In this document: piece after piece, positions 55,579 to 63,434 of the stretch
Position numbering within the stretch: the stretch's first letter is position 1
How the letters are laid out: every line of letters starts with the position of its first letter
NCBI RefSeq assembly: GCF_023707985.1
Contig: NZ_BRCF01000001.1
Location: 245,967 to 309,966 of the forward strand
Length of the DNA stretch: 64,000 bases
Direction: 5' to 3'
From: Sporosarcina sp. NCCP-2716
GTDB taxonomy: Bacteria; Bacillota; Bacilli; Bacillales_A; Planococcaceae
Program-made: the position numbers and the translations under genes
Notes under the pieces: model-generated
The model's input: the letters and a program-made list of their open reading frames with translations, nothing else
The model's database searches: none
Told to the model about the DNA's origin: nothing

Positions 55579-56200
55579 ATTCACGATCAGTGACATGCAC
55601 CTCGACGTACTGAAGGAAATCGGCAACATCGGGGCGGCGCACGCGGCGACATCCCTTTCCGAGCTGCTCCAGCGCACGATCGATATGCATGTGCCGAAAG
55701 TGGCGCTCGTGTCGTTTGACGACATGTTCGAACTTGCGGGCGGTTCGGAACGCGTCGTCGTCGGCATCTTCCTGCGGCTCGAAGGCGATCTGTCAGGAAG
55801 TATGTTCTTCGTCCTCCCGATCGAATCGGCGAACCGTTTCATCCGCAGGCTGATCGGTGACGGAACGTTCGATTTCTCCGATCCATCGACAATCCGGGAA
55901 ATCGGCGTTTCCGCCATGCAGGAGCTCGGCAATATATTGTCAGGTTCCTACTTGTCGGCCCTGTCTGATTTCACCGGGCTCAAGATCTACCCGACTGTCC
56001 CGTCGCTCAGCGTCGACATGGTCGGGGCAATCGTCAGTTTCGGTCTCATCGAAGTCTCGCATTACAGCGATGAAGTGATCGTCATCGATACGAAAATTGT
56101 CGAAGTGGACGGCAATGATACGAGTGTCGACGGGCACTTCTTCCTGCTGCCCGATCCGCCATCCTATGTCACGATCTTCAAATCATTGGGAGTCATGTGA
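55568..56200 (+). CDS. cheC: CheC, CheY-P phosphatase
   Basis: CheC hydrolyses CheY-P weakly and binds CheD as part of the adaptation system. The 210-residue protein has two phosphatase signatures, DVLKEIGNIGAAHAATSLSELL near 12-33 and IREIGVSAMQELGNILSGSYLSALS near 110-134, each with the Glu-x-x-Asn core. It is related to FliY encoded in the same operon. It ends one base before the cheD start. Confidence 0.95.
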   Translation: MTTEFTISDMHLDVLKEIGNIGAAHAATSLSELLQRTIDMHVPKVALVSFDDMFELAGGSERVVVGIFLRLEGDLSGSMFFVLPIESANRFIRRLIGDGTFDFSDPSTIREIGVSAMQELGNILSGSYLSALSDFTGLKIYPTVPSLSVDMVGAIVSFGLIEVSHYSDEVIVIDTKIVEVDGNDTSVDGHFFLLPDPPSYVTIFKSLGVM

Positions 56201-56201
56201 G

Positions 56202-56696
56202 ATGGGGAGCGTCAAGACGGTCGTCAGGGTTGGCATAGCGGATTTGAACATTGTGAAGGAGCCGGATACGATCCGTACATCCGGGCTCGGTTCCTGTGTC
56301 GGCGTCGTTCTGTACGACGAACGGCGCAAAGTCGCGGGGATGGTGCACGTCATGCTGCCGGACAGCTCACTTGGCAAAGGGGGTCCGCTGAATGCCGCGA
56401 AATTCGCGGATACGGGCATCTACGCGCTGATGGAGAGGCTGAAAGCGGAAGGTGTCCGGCCGATGGCGCTGAAAGCGAAAATTGCGGGCGGTTCGCAGAT
56501 GTTTCAGTTCGGCTCAAGCGACACTGTGCGCATCGGTCCGCGCAATGTCGAAGCCGTCAAACAGGAGCTCCGCAGACTGTCGATACCGCTAGTCGCCGAA
56601 GACACCGGCGGCTCAAGCGGCCGGACGATCGAATTCGACCCGGCGACTGGTGTGCTGAATGTACGGACGGTCAATCAGGGGACAAAAGAGATATAG
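56202..56696 (+). CDS. cheD: CheD, chemoreceptor glutamine deamidase
   Basis: CheD deamidates chemoreceptors and is regulated by CheC. The 164-residue protein has the catalytic Cys in SGLGSCVGVVLYD (about 30-42), the His in GMVHVMLPDS (near 53) and the conserved KIAGGSQMF. ATG 56202 follows GGGAG; the frame stays open upstream inside cheC but without homology. It is the last gene before a strong terminator, so it probably ends the fla/che transcript. Confidence 0.96.
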   Translation: MGSVKTVVRVGIADLNIVKEPDTIRTSGLGSCVGVVLYDERRKVAGMVHVMLPDSSLGKGGPLNAAKFADTGIYALMERLKAEGVRPMALKAKIAGGSQMFQFGSSDTVRIGPRNVEAVKQELRRLSIPLVAEDTGGSSGRTIEFDPATGVLNVRTVNQGTKEI

Positions 56697-56704
56697 TGGT
56701 TGTA

Positions 56705-56740
56705 CAGCGGTTTCAGCCTATGAAACTGCTGTTTTTTTTT
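56705..56740 (+). terminator. Strong intrinsic terminator between cheD and sigD
   Basis: CAGCGGTTTCA (56705-56715) pairs with TGAAACTGCTG (56721-56731), 11 pairs with one G-U, a five-base loop, followed by nine T. It begins 8 bases after the cheD stop and precedes a new promoter for sigD. Confidence 0.93.
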
Positions 56741-56762
56741 GATGAATATAATCTGCGTTCGC

Positions 56763-56791
56763 TGTCTTTACGCCATCGGTTTTGCTATACT
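56763..56791 (+). promoter_or_regulatory. Extended -10 promoter of sigD
   Basis: TATACT (56786-56791) is preceded by TGC, an extended -10 element; a weak -35, TGTCTT (56763-56768), lies 17 bases upstream. A leader of about 45 bases would follow before the sigD ATG. The site lies directly downstream of the terminator that closes cheD. Confidence 0.6.
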
Positions 56792-56844
56792 GTTGTTATA
56801 GATACATATCTACTACACCGTTCAGCATGGAAGCGAGGGATTCT

Positions 56845-57624
56845 ATGTCAAAAAAGGAACTGTCCGAAGAGGATTACTGGGATCTTTGGTTAACTAAGCG
56901 GGATCCGGACGCAGGAGATGTACTTGTCCGCAAGTATATGCCGCTCGTCAACTATCATGTCCAGCGGATCGGTTCAGGCCTTCCCCGCAACGTTTCCAGG
57001 GATGATGTGAAAAGTCTCGGTTATCAGGGGTTATTCGACGCGCTGACTAAATTCGACCCGGGCCGGGATCTGAAATTCGATACATATGCCTCATTCCGGA
57101 TCCGCGGAAGCATCCTGGACGGACTGCGGAAAGAAGACTGGCTTCCAAGGTCCTCAAGGGAAAAATCCAAGAAACTTGAAGAGCAGATCAGCAGGCTGGA
57201 ACAGCAGCTGATGCGCAGCGCCACGCCTGAGGAGATTGCGGAGCACACCGGCCTGGCAGTCGCTGATGTCTATCAGACCGTGCACGAGCACTATTTCGCG
57301 AGCGTCCTGTCGATCGACGAACGCATGAATGATGACGAAGAGGATTCCGGTAAGAGTTTCGTGCTGAAAGACGAGAAGACCATCACGCCCGAACAGCAGA
57401 CGGTGAAACAGGAACTGCTCGGTGAGATGACGGAGAAGATCAAAGACCTGAACGAAAACGAGCAGCTTGTGCTGAGCTTGTTCTACTCAGAGGAGATGAC
57501 CCTAACGGAAATCGGCGAAATCCTCAGCCTGTCCACTTCCCGCATTTCGCAGATCCATTCCAAAGCTCTCTTCAAACTGCGCAAAGTGCTGCTGCCGGAA
57601 GTGCTGGATCGGGGGATACTATGA
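56845..57624 (+). CDS. sigD: SigD (FliA), flagellar sigma factor sigma-28
   Basis: SigD drives late flagellar, chemotaxis and autolysin genes. The 259-residue protein shows region 2 (LVNYHVQRIGSGLPRNVSRDDVKSLGYQGL with FDTYASFRIRGSILDGLR following), region 3 (TPEEIAEHTGLAVADVY) and region 4 (LNENEQLVLSLFYSEEMTLTEIGEILSLSTSRISQIHSKAL area). ATG 56845 follows GCGAGGG; upstream in-frame ATGs overlap the promoter region. In B. subtilis sigD is deep in the fla/che operon; here it seems to have its own promoter. Confidence 0.96.
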   Translation: MSKKELSEEDYWDLWLTKRDPDAGDVLVRKYMPLVNYHVQRIGSGLPRNVSRDDVKSLGYQGLFDALTKFDPGRDLKFDTYASFRIRGSILDGLRKEDWLPRSSREKSKKLEEQISRLEQQLMRSATPEEIAEHTGLAVADVYQTVHEHYFASVLSIDERMNDDEEDSGKSFVLKDEKTITPEQQTVKQELLGEMTEKIKDLNENEQLVLSLFYSEEMTLTEIGEILSLSTSRISQIHSKALFKLRKVLLPEVLDRGIL

Positions 57625-57929
57625 GCTTGAAATCGATCGAACTGCAGATCGCCATCCCGAAGACATTCGACGCCGGGAAATTGACCGAGCAGAAAAACCA
57701 GCAGTCCGTGCTCAATCATCAGCAGGCAGCCGCCCAGACCGAAGAGCTTGTACACAAACAGCGCAAGTCGGTCATGGACAGCGCACATTCCGAAAAGACG
57801 AACGGCAAAGACCAGACGGCTGACAGCGGCAGTCCGTCCGGCGGCGGACGGAAAGATCCGGAAGACGAGAAGGAAGAATTTTACGCAAGCCATCCATACA
57901 AGGGCGGCTTCGTGGATTATACAGGGTGA
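57621..57929 (+). CDS. Small conserved flagellar-cluster protein of unknown function
   Basis: The 102-residue product starts MSLKSIELQIAIPKTFDAGK, is rich in Gln, Glu, Lys and Ser, has no membrane segment and ends with HPYKGGFVDYTG. I recall similar short proteins beside sigD/swrB in other Bacillales and Paenibacillaceae, with the same first and last few residues conserved and a variable charged middle, but no function is known to me. It overlaps the sigD stop by four bases, so it is translated with sigD, and precedes the swrB-like gene. Confidence 0.8.
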   Translation: MSLKSIELQIAIPKTFDAGKLTEQKNQQSVLNHQQAAAQTEELVHKQRKSVMDSAHSEKTNGKDQTADSGSPSGGGRKDPEDEKEEFYASHPYKGGFVDYTG

Positions 57930-57933
57930 ACCG

Positions 57934-58485
57934 ATGACAGCAATAGTGCTTACCGTCCTATTCATATTGCAGCTGGGCAGCTTTTACGTGATCGCACTGC
58001 TGTACATGCGCCTCTCGAAGCTTGACGGCACGGAGAAGAAACAGCGGCAGCTCATGAAGGAGATGGAAGACAGCCTGGCCCTCTACATAGCAGACGTGAA
58101 AGAAGAGAATGACAGGCTGATCGAACAGCTCACGAACCGTCCGGACGCTCCCGGAATCCGTGCAGACAGCAGGGGGGCCGGTGCTTCCAATGCCGGGACT
58201 GCCGCAGATCCTGCAGGCAGCAGCATAGAAAAACCACTCACAGCCGTCTCGGCCGTGAAGCCCCCTGCGCTGAAGGTGATGGATTCATACCGTTCCCAGC
58301 AGACTGCAAAACCCCGGGAAACTGTTGAACCGCCGGAATCCGTGCAGCAGCAGGAGCCGGACGGGGAGACAGGGTTCGAGCCGGTCTACAGGCTCCATGC
58401 AGAAGGGCTGACAGCCGGCGAAATCGCGAGCCGGCTCGGGAAAGGGAAAACGGAAATCGAATTGATCCTGAAATTCAAACAGTAA
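57934..58485 (+). CDS. swrB: SwrB-like (YlxL) protein
   Basis: B. subtilis SwrB promotes activation of the flagellar export apparatus and SigD-dependent expression. This 183-residue protein has the same layout: an N-terminal membrane helix (about 2-26), a coiled coil (about 30-65), a variable Ala/Pro/Ser linker and a C-terminal helix-turn-helix-like end (VYRLHAEGLTAGEIASRLGKGKTEIELILKF region). Sequence similarity is low, so the name rests mainly on position between sigD and rpsB and on architecture. ATG 57934 follows AGGGTGA. Confidence 0.8.
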   Translation: MTAIVLTVLFILQLGSFYVIALLYMRLSKLDGTEKKQRQLMKEMEDSLALYIADVKEENDRLIEQLTNRPDAPGIRADSRGAGASNAGTAADPAGSSIEKPLTAVSAVKPPALKVMDSYRSQQTAKPRETVEPPESVQQQEPDGETGFEPVYRLHAEGLTAGEIASRLGKGKTEIELILKFKQ

Positions 58486-58488
58486 AGG

Positions 58489-58518
58489 TTGTACAAGTCG
58501 CCACAGCTGTGATATAGT
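58489..58518 (+). promoter_or_regulatory. Promoter of rpsB-tsf
   Basis: TTGTAC (58489-58494) and TATAGT (58513-58518) are 18 bases apart, and TGA before the latter makes an extended -10. The -35 box begins right after the swrB-like stop. Confidence 0.7.
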
Positions 58519-58524
58519 AGCAAG

Positions 58525-58627
58525 TGGTATTACTACACACGTGCGCGGACGCGGGAGACGGTGCCGAAAGGTCGCTTCCGACGGATGAACTGCACGGAGG
58601 AATCCAACCAAACAGGAGGAAAACACT
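58525..58627 (+). promoter_or_regulatory. GC-rich structured rpsB leader
   Basis: The leader of about 100 bases contains the hairpin GTCG-CTTC-CGAC (58571-58582) and a long-range complement GTGC near 58541 with GCAC near 58592. It may be an S2-responsive leader, as ribosomal protein operons often have, but I cannot match it to a known consensus. Confidence 0.35.
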
Positions 58628-59362
58628 ATGTCAGTTATTTCAATGAAACAATTGCTTGAAGCTGGTGTGCACTTCGGACACCAAACACGCCGCTGGAACC
58701 CGAAAATGAAGAAATACATCTTCGTTGAACGGAACGGCATCTACATCATCGACCTTCAGAAAACAGTTAAAAAACTGGAAGAAGCTTACAACTTCATGCG
58801 CCAAGTCGGTGCAGACGGCGGGAAAGTATTGTTCGTCGGTACGAAGAAACAAGCTCAAGACGCGATCAAAGAAGAAGCAGAACGTGCAGGCATGTACTAC
58901 ATCAACCAACGCTGGTTGGGCGGTACTCTCACAAACTTCGGAACGATCCAAAAGCGTATTGCACGCATGAAACAGATTGAGAAGATGGAAGAAGACGGCA
59001 CTTTCGAAGTCCTTCCTAAGAAAGAAGTTTCCCAATTGAAGAAAGAGCACGAACGCCTCGTGAAATTCCTCGGCGGTATCCGTGACATGAAACAGATTCC
59101 AGACGTGATCTACGTAGTAGACCCGCGTAAAGAGCGTATCGCAGTTGCGGAAGCTCATAAATTGAATATCCCACTCGTCGGCATCGTAGATACTAACTGC
59201 GACCCGGATGAGATCGACTATGTCATCCCTGCAAACGACGATGCAATCCGTGCAGTCCGTCTTTTGACTAGCAAAATGGCAGACGCGCTCATCGAGTCTA
59301 AACAAGGTGAAGACGACGAAGCTGCTCAAGCAGAAGAGTCTGAAGCAGTAGCTGCAGAGTAA
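58628..59362 (+). CDS. rpsB: 30S ribosomal protein S2
   Basis: S2 binds near the head of the small subunit late in assembly. The 244-residue protein starts [28 protein letters not shown], the family signature (residues 1-28 in part), and includes the conserved [20 protein letters not shown] near 76-95. An acidic tail rich in Glu and Ala ends it. Codon use is biased to preferred A/T-ending codons. AACAGGAGG is the ribosome site. Confidence 0.97.
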   Translation: MSVISMKQLLEAGVHFGHQTRRWNPKMKKYIFVERNGIYIIDLQKTVKKLEEAYNFMRQVGADGGKVLFVGTKKQAQDAIKEEAERAGMYYINQRWLGGTLTNFGTIQKRIARMKQIEKMEEDGTFEVLPKKEVSQLKKEHERLVKFLGGIRDMKQIPDVIYVVDPRKERIAVAEAHKLNIPLVGIVDTNCDPDEIDYVIPANDDAIRAVRLLTSKMADALIESKQGEDDEAAQAEESEAVAAE

Positions 59363-59373
59363 TAGAAATGTGT

Positions 59374-59411
59374 AAGACGATAAGCGGCCAACCCCCCTTA
59401 TCGTCTTTTTT
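59374..59411 (+). terminator. Terminator or attenuator between rpsB and tsf
   Basis: AAGACGATAAG (59374-59384) pairs perfectly with CTTATCGTCTT (59397-59407), followed by a T-run. As tsf has no clear promoter of its own, it may act as an attenuator that lets some transcripts through. Confidence 0.88.
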
Positions 59412-59454
59412 AGGAGAACAAACTACAACTAATGCTCTTTAGGAGGAATTCAAC

Positions 59455-60342
59455 ATGGCAATTACAGCTCAAATGGTAAAAGAACTTCGCGAAAAAACAG
59501 GTGCAGGTATGATGGACTGCAAAAAAGCACTTACAGAAGTCAACGGTGACATGGACGCAGCAATCGATTTCCTGCGTGAAAAAGGTCTTTCCAGTGCGGC
59601 GAAGAAAGCGGATCGCATCGCGGCTGAAGGAACAACTTCCATCGAAGTGCGCGGAAACGACGCTGTCATCCTTGAAGTGAATGCGGAAACTGACTTCGTT
59701 GCGAAAAACGAAGCATTCCAGACACTCGTAAAAGAATTGTCGGATCACCTTCTTTCTACTAAACCTGCTACTGTCGAAGAAGCGGTTGCTTCTACAATGG
59801 GCAATGGCCTGAACGTTGCGGACTACATTTCGAATGCTATTGCTAAGATCGGTGAAAAAATCACCCTCCGCCGTTTTGAAATCCGTACGAAGACGGATAG
59901 CGACGCTTTCGGTGCATACTTGCACATGGGCGGCCGTATTTCCGTTCTGACTGTTCTCGAAGGTTCGACTGATGAGGAAGCAGCAAAAGACGTTGCTATG
60001 CACATCGCAGCGATGAATCCTAAATACATTTCACACGACCAGATTTCAGAAGACGAAATCGAGCACGAGCGCAAAGTGTTGACAGAACAGGCGCTTAACG
60101 AAGGCAAGCCGGAGAACATCGTTGCGAAAATGGTGGAAGGCCGCCTGCGCAAGTACTTCGAAGAAATCTGTGTACTTGACCAGCCATTCGTCAAGAACTC
60201 CGACCAAAAAGTCGGCGAGTTCGTCAATTCCACTGGCGGTACATTGGTAGAATTCATCCGCTACGAAGTCGGCGAAGGAATTGAAAAGCGTGAAGACAAC
60301 TTTGCAGACGAAGTAATGAGCCAAGTTAACAAAGGCAACTGA
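59455..60342 (+). CDS. tsf: Elongation factor Ts
   Basis: EF-Ts is the nucleotide exchange factor of EF-Tu. The 295-residue protein starts with the UBA-like domain ([24 protein letters not shown], about 3-26) and has the core motif [11 protein letters not shown] near 81-91. ATG 59455 follows AGGAGG. The gene follows rpsB across the hairpin at 59374. Confidence 0.97.
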   Translation: MAITAQMVKELREKTGAGMMDCKKALTEVNGDMDAAIDFLREKGLSSAAKKADRIAAEGTTSIEVRGNDAVILEVNAETDFVAKNEAFQTLVKELSDHLLSTKPATVEEAVASTMGNGLNVADYISNAIAKIGEKITLRRFEIRTKTDSDAFGAYLHMGGRISVLTVLEGSTDEEAAKDVAMHIAAMNPKYISHDQISEDEIEHERKVLTEQALNEGKPENIVAKMVEGRLRKYFEEICVLDQPFVKNSDQKVGEFVNSTGGTLVEFIRYEVGEGIEKREDNFADEVMSQVNKGN

Positions 60343-60361
60343 TTACACTCATACAACTGAC

Positions 60362-60390
60362 AGGGGACACATTTTGTGTTCCCTATTTTT
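60362..60390 (+). terminator. Terminator after tsf
   Basis: AGGGGACAC (60362-60370) pairs with GTGTTCCCT (60376-60384), one G-U pair, five-base loop, followed by A and five T. Confidence 0.8.
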
Positions 60391-60418
60391 AAGAAAAACA
60401 AAAAAATGGGGGATACAT

Positions 60419-61141
60419 ATGAGCACTCCTAACTATGAACGTATTGTACTGAAACTAAGCGGAGAGGCGCTCGCCGGAGAGCAGGGATTCGGTCTTTCCC
60501 CGAAAATCATCAAGTCTGTTGCCATTCAGGTAAAAGAAGTCCTCGATCTCGGCATCGAAGTGGCGGTCGTCGTAGGTGGAGGCAATATCTGGCGTGGTAA
60601 GGTCGGCAGCGAAATGGGCATGGACCGGACGACTGCCGATTATATGGGTATGCTCGCCACTGTTATGAATGCACTCGCCCTGCAGGATGCTATCGAAAAA
60701 CTTGGAGCGGAGTCCCGAGTGATGTCTTCCATCGACATGCGCCAGGTGGCTGAACCGTACATCCGCCGAAAAGCGATCCGCCATCTCGAAAAGAATCGCG
60801 TCGTCATCTTTGCAGCAGGTACCGGCAACCCGTATTTCTCGACCGATACGACTGCGGCACTCCGCGCAGCTGAAATTGAAGCAGATGTAATCCTAATGGG
60901 AAAAAACAATGTCGACGGTGTCTATTCTGCCGATCCAATGATCGATTCGACAGCTGTCAAGTACGAACAGCTGACCTATTTGGATGTGATCAGCAAAGGT
61001 CTCCAAGTCATGGACGCTACTGCTTCTACGCTCTGTATGGACAATGATATCCCGCTCGTAGTATTCTCAATTATGGAAGAAGGAAACATTAAAAAGGCTG
61101 TATGCGGTGAAACAATCGGTACAGTCGTTGGGAGGAACTAA
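60419..61141 (+). CDS. pyrH: Uridylate kinase
   Basis: PyrH phosphorylates UMP to UDP for pyrimidine nucleotide synthesis. The 240-residue amino acid kinase-fold protein begins with [15 protein letters not shown] (about 6-20), has [11 protein letters not shown] (near 53) and [21 protein letters not shown] 60419 follows GGGGGA; an in-frame ATG at 60374 would overlap the tsf terminator and is rejected. It is followed after two bases by frr. Confidence 0.97.
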   Translation: MSTPNYERIVLKLSGEALAGEQGFGLSPKIIKSVAIQVKEVLDLGIEVAVVVGGGNIWRGKVGSEMGMDRTTADYMGMLATVMNALALQDAIEKLGAESRVMSSIDMRQVAEPYIRRKAIRHLEKNRVVIFAAGTGNPYFSTDTTAALRAAEIEADVILMGKNNVDGVYSADPMIDSTAVKYEQLTYLDVISKGLQVMDATASTLCMDNDIPLVVFSIMEEGNIKKAVCGETIGTVVGRN

Positions 61142-61143
61142 AC

Positions 61144-61701
61144 ATGCCAAAAGCAGTAATGGACCAAACAACTGAACGGATGGAAAAAGCAATCAGCTCA
61201 CTTACGCGGGAACTCGCTTCCATTCGTGCGGGACGTGCAAGTGCTTCTTTGCTCGACCGTATTTCCGTTATGTATTATGGGGCGCCTACGCCGCTGAACC
61301 AGATGGCTGGTATTTCCGTACCTGAAGCCCGGCTGCTCGTCATCCAGCCGTACGACAAAACGACGCTCGGAGACATCGAAAAAGCGCTCTTGAAGTCGGA
61401 TATCGGTATCACCCCTTCGAATGACGGCTCAGTCATCCGCCTCGCGGTTCCTGCCCTGACGGAAGAACGCCGGAAGGATCTCGTCAAGGAAGTGAAGAAA
61501 GATGGGGAAGAATCGAAAATCGCCATCCGCAACATCCGCCGCGATGCGAACGAGGAACTGAAGAAACTCGAGAAAGACGGCGAAATCACAGAAGACGAAT
61601 TGCGCCGCTACAGTGACGAAGTCCAAAAGCTGACTGACTCGTACATCACTAAGATCGACAGCCTGGCAGAGGATAAAGAAAACGAAATTATGGAAATCTA
61701 A
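61144..61701 (+). CDS. frr: Ribosome recycling factor
   Basis: RRF splits post-termination ribosomes with EF-G. The 185-residue tRNA-like helical protein has [30 protein letters not shown] (partly residues 26-55) and [20 protein letters not shown] near 118-137. It begins two bases after pyrH, whose last codons contain the ribosome site GGGAGGA. Confidence 0.97.
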   Translation: MPKAVMDQTTERMEKAISSLTRELASIRAGRASASLLDRISVMYYGAPTPLNQMAGISVPEARLLVIQPYDKTTLGDIEKALLKSDIGITPSNDGSVIRLAVPALTEERRKDLVKEVKKDGEESKIAIRNIRRDANEELKKLEKDGEITEDELRRYSDEVQKLTDSYITKIDSLAEDKENEIMEI

Positions 61702-61722
61702 ACAGTAACTTTCCTTTTCAAT

Positions 61723-61751
61723 GGGCGTCCTACCGTTAGGGCGTCCTTTTT
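61723..61751 (+). terminator. Terminator after frr
   Basis: GGGCGTCCTA (61723-61732) pairs with TAGGGCGTCC (61737-61746), including two G-U pairs, with a 4-base loop and five T. Confidence 0.75.
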
Positions 61752-61828
61752 AGCATGCAACTTTCCCCTCAGTTTGATAGGATAAAGAGGGTGAATGATT
61801 CGAAACGCCGCCGAGTGGAGGAAAAAAT

Positions 61829-62623
61829 ATGTTCGGAAAACTGCTGCGAAAGAAGACGGCGGCTGATCTGCCGTCATACGAAGAGCGGCTGGCTGCTGCA
61901 AAAGAGAGGCCCATGCCTGTACATATCGCCATCATCATGGATGGCAACGGCAGATGGGCGAAACAACGGAAACTGCCACGGATTGCAGGGCATCATGAAG
62001 GCATGAAAACCGTCCGGAAGACGACGTTGTTTGCCAGCAGGCTCGGCGTGGAAGTGCTGACACTCTATGCCTTCTCAACAGAAAACTGGAAGCGGCCAAA
62101 ACGGGAGATCGACTTCCTCATGAAATTGCCAGGCGAGTTCCTGAGTACGTATCTGCCTGAACTGGTCGAAAATAATGTGAAAGTCGAAATGATCGGCAGT
62201 GCCGATCTGCTGCCGGTCCATACGAAAGAGGCCATCGAACGGGCCATGCAGGAGACGTCTTCGAACGACGGAATGGTGCTCAACTTCGCGATGAACTACG
62301 GCAGCCGCTTCGAAATTTCAGAAGCTGTCAAAAAGATCGCCGTCCAGCTGCAACAGGACGAACTGGCACTCAGTGAGATTACGGAAGAGACCGTCAGCAA
62401 GGCGATGATGACCTGCCATTTGCCGGATCCAGATCTGCTGATCCGTACGAGCGGGGAAGTCCGTCTGTCGAATTTCATGCTCTGGCAGCTCGCTTACGCC
62501 GAACTGGCCTTCACTGAAGTGCTGTGGCCGGATTTTGATGAGCATACGATGCTGACCATCATTGAAGATTATCAAAAACGCAGCAGACGATTTGGAAGTC
62601 TCGAAGGGAATGAACTTACGTGA
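61829..62623 (+). CDS. uppS: Undecaprenyl diphosphate synthase
   Basis: UppS makes the C55 lipid carrier for cell-wall synthesis from FPP and IPP. The 264-residue cis-prenyltransferase has the signature IAIIMDGNGRWAKQRKLPR (about 32-50), with the catalytic Asp, and DLLIRTSGEVRLSNFMLWQ near 208-226. ATG 61829 follows GTGGAGG. The gene overlaps cdsA by four bases. Confidence 0.97.
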   Translation: MFGKLLRKKTAADLPSYEERLAAAKERPMPVHIAIIMDGNGRWAKQRKLPRIAGHHEGMKTVRKTTLFASRLGVEVLTLYAFSTENWKRPKREIDFLMKLPGEFLSTYLPELVENNVKVEMIGSADLLPVHTKEAIERAMQETSSNDGMVLNFAMNYGSRFEISEAVKKIAVQLQQDELALSEITEETVSKAMMTCHLPDPDLLIRTSGEVRLSNFMLWQLAYAELAFTEVLWPDFDEHTMLTIIEDYQKRSRRFGSLEGNELT

Positions 62624-63414
62624 AACAACGAATACTTACCGCAGTGATCGCAGCAGCGGTCTTCATTCCTTTTGTCATTACAGGGGGAGTGCCGTTTACA
62701 CTGCTCGTCTATGCCATCGCGACCATCGGCCTGTATGAGCTGCTGAAGATGCAGTCGATCAGACTGGCATCCGCCGAAGGTGTGCTTGCGTGGCTCATGG
62801 CTGCTGTCTTTCTGCTGCCGAAAAACACAGCGGACCGATGGCTCGGAGCGATCGGTTACACGAAATTGGATGCTGCATTCGTCATCATCCTGCTTTTATT
62901 GATCTATACAGTTATCGTCAAGAACCGTTTTACATTTTCGGATGCCGCATTCTCCGTACTGGCCGCCTTTTACGTCGGGATGGGTTTCTACTTCCTCACC
63001 GCCACGAGGGAAGCTGGCCTCATCTTCATCATCTACGCACTGGTCGTTGTCTGGACGACGGACTCGGGTGCATATTTCGTCGGCCGCAAGCTCGGGAAGA
63101 CGAAACTGTGGCCCGACATTTCACCGAATAAGACGGTGGAAGGCTTTGTCGGCGGCATCATCAGTGCAGTCATCTTCGTCCTTATCTTCCAGCTCATCGA
63201 GCCGATCACCTCTTCATACCTTATACTGATCGGCATGACGATTCTCGCTTCGATTGTCGGCCAGCTGGGGGATTTGGTGGAATCTGCATTCAAAAGGACC
63301 TACAATGTAAAAGACTCCGGGAAACTTCTTCCCGGGCACGGCGGTATTCTGGACCGGTTCGACAGCCTGCTGTTTGTCCTGCCGCTGCTCCATCTGCTGC
63401 ACTTCGTTAGCTAA
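62620..63414 (+). CDS. cdsA: Phosphatidate cytidylyltransferase
   Basis: CdsA makes CDP-diacylglycerol for phospholipid synthesis in the membrane. The 264-residue protein has seven or eight hydrophobic helices and the C-terminal CDP-DAG signature region SAFKRTYNVKDSGKLLPGHGGILDRFDS (conserved Ser, Lys-Asp, PGHGG, DR-D). The GTG start overlaps the uppS stop. It is followed by dxr. Confidence 0.96.
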   Translation: MKQRILTAVIAAAVFIPFVITGGVPFTLLVYAIATIGLYELLKMQSIRLASAEGVLAWLMAAVFLLPKNTADRWLGAIGYTKLDAAFVIILLLLIYTVIVKNRFTFSDAAFSVLAAFYVGMGFYFLTATREAGLIFIIYALVVVWTTDSGAYFVGRKLGKTKLWPDISPNKTVEGFVGGIISAVIFVLIFQLIEPITSSYLILIGMTILASIVGQLGDLVESAFKRTYNVKDSGKLLPGHGGILDRFDSLLFVLPLLHLLHFVS

Positions 63415-63434
63415 TCGAAAGGGATGTTTTGACC

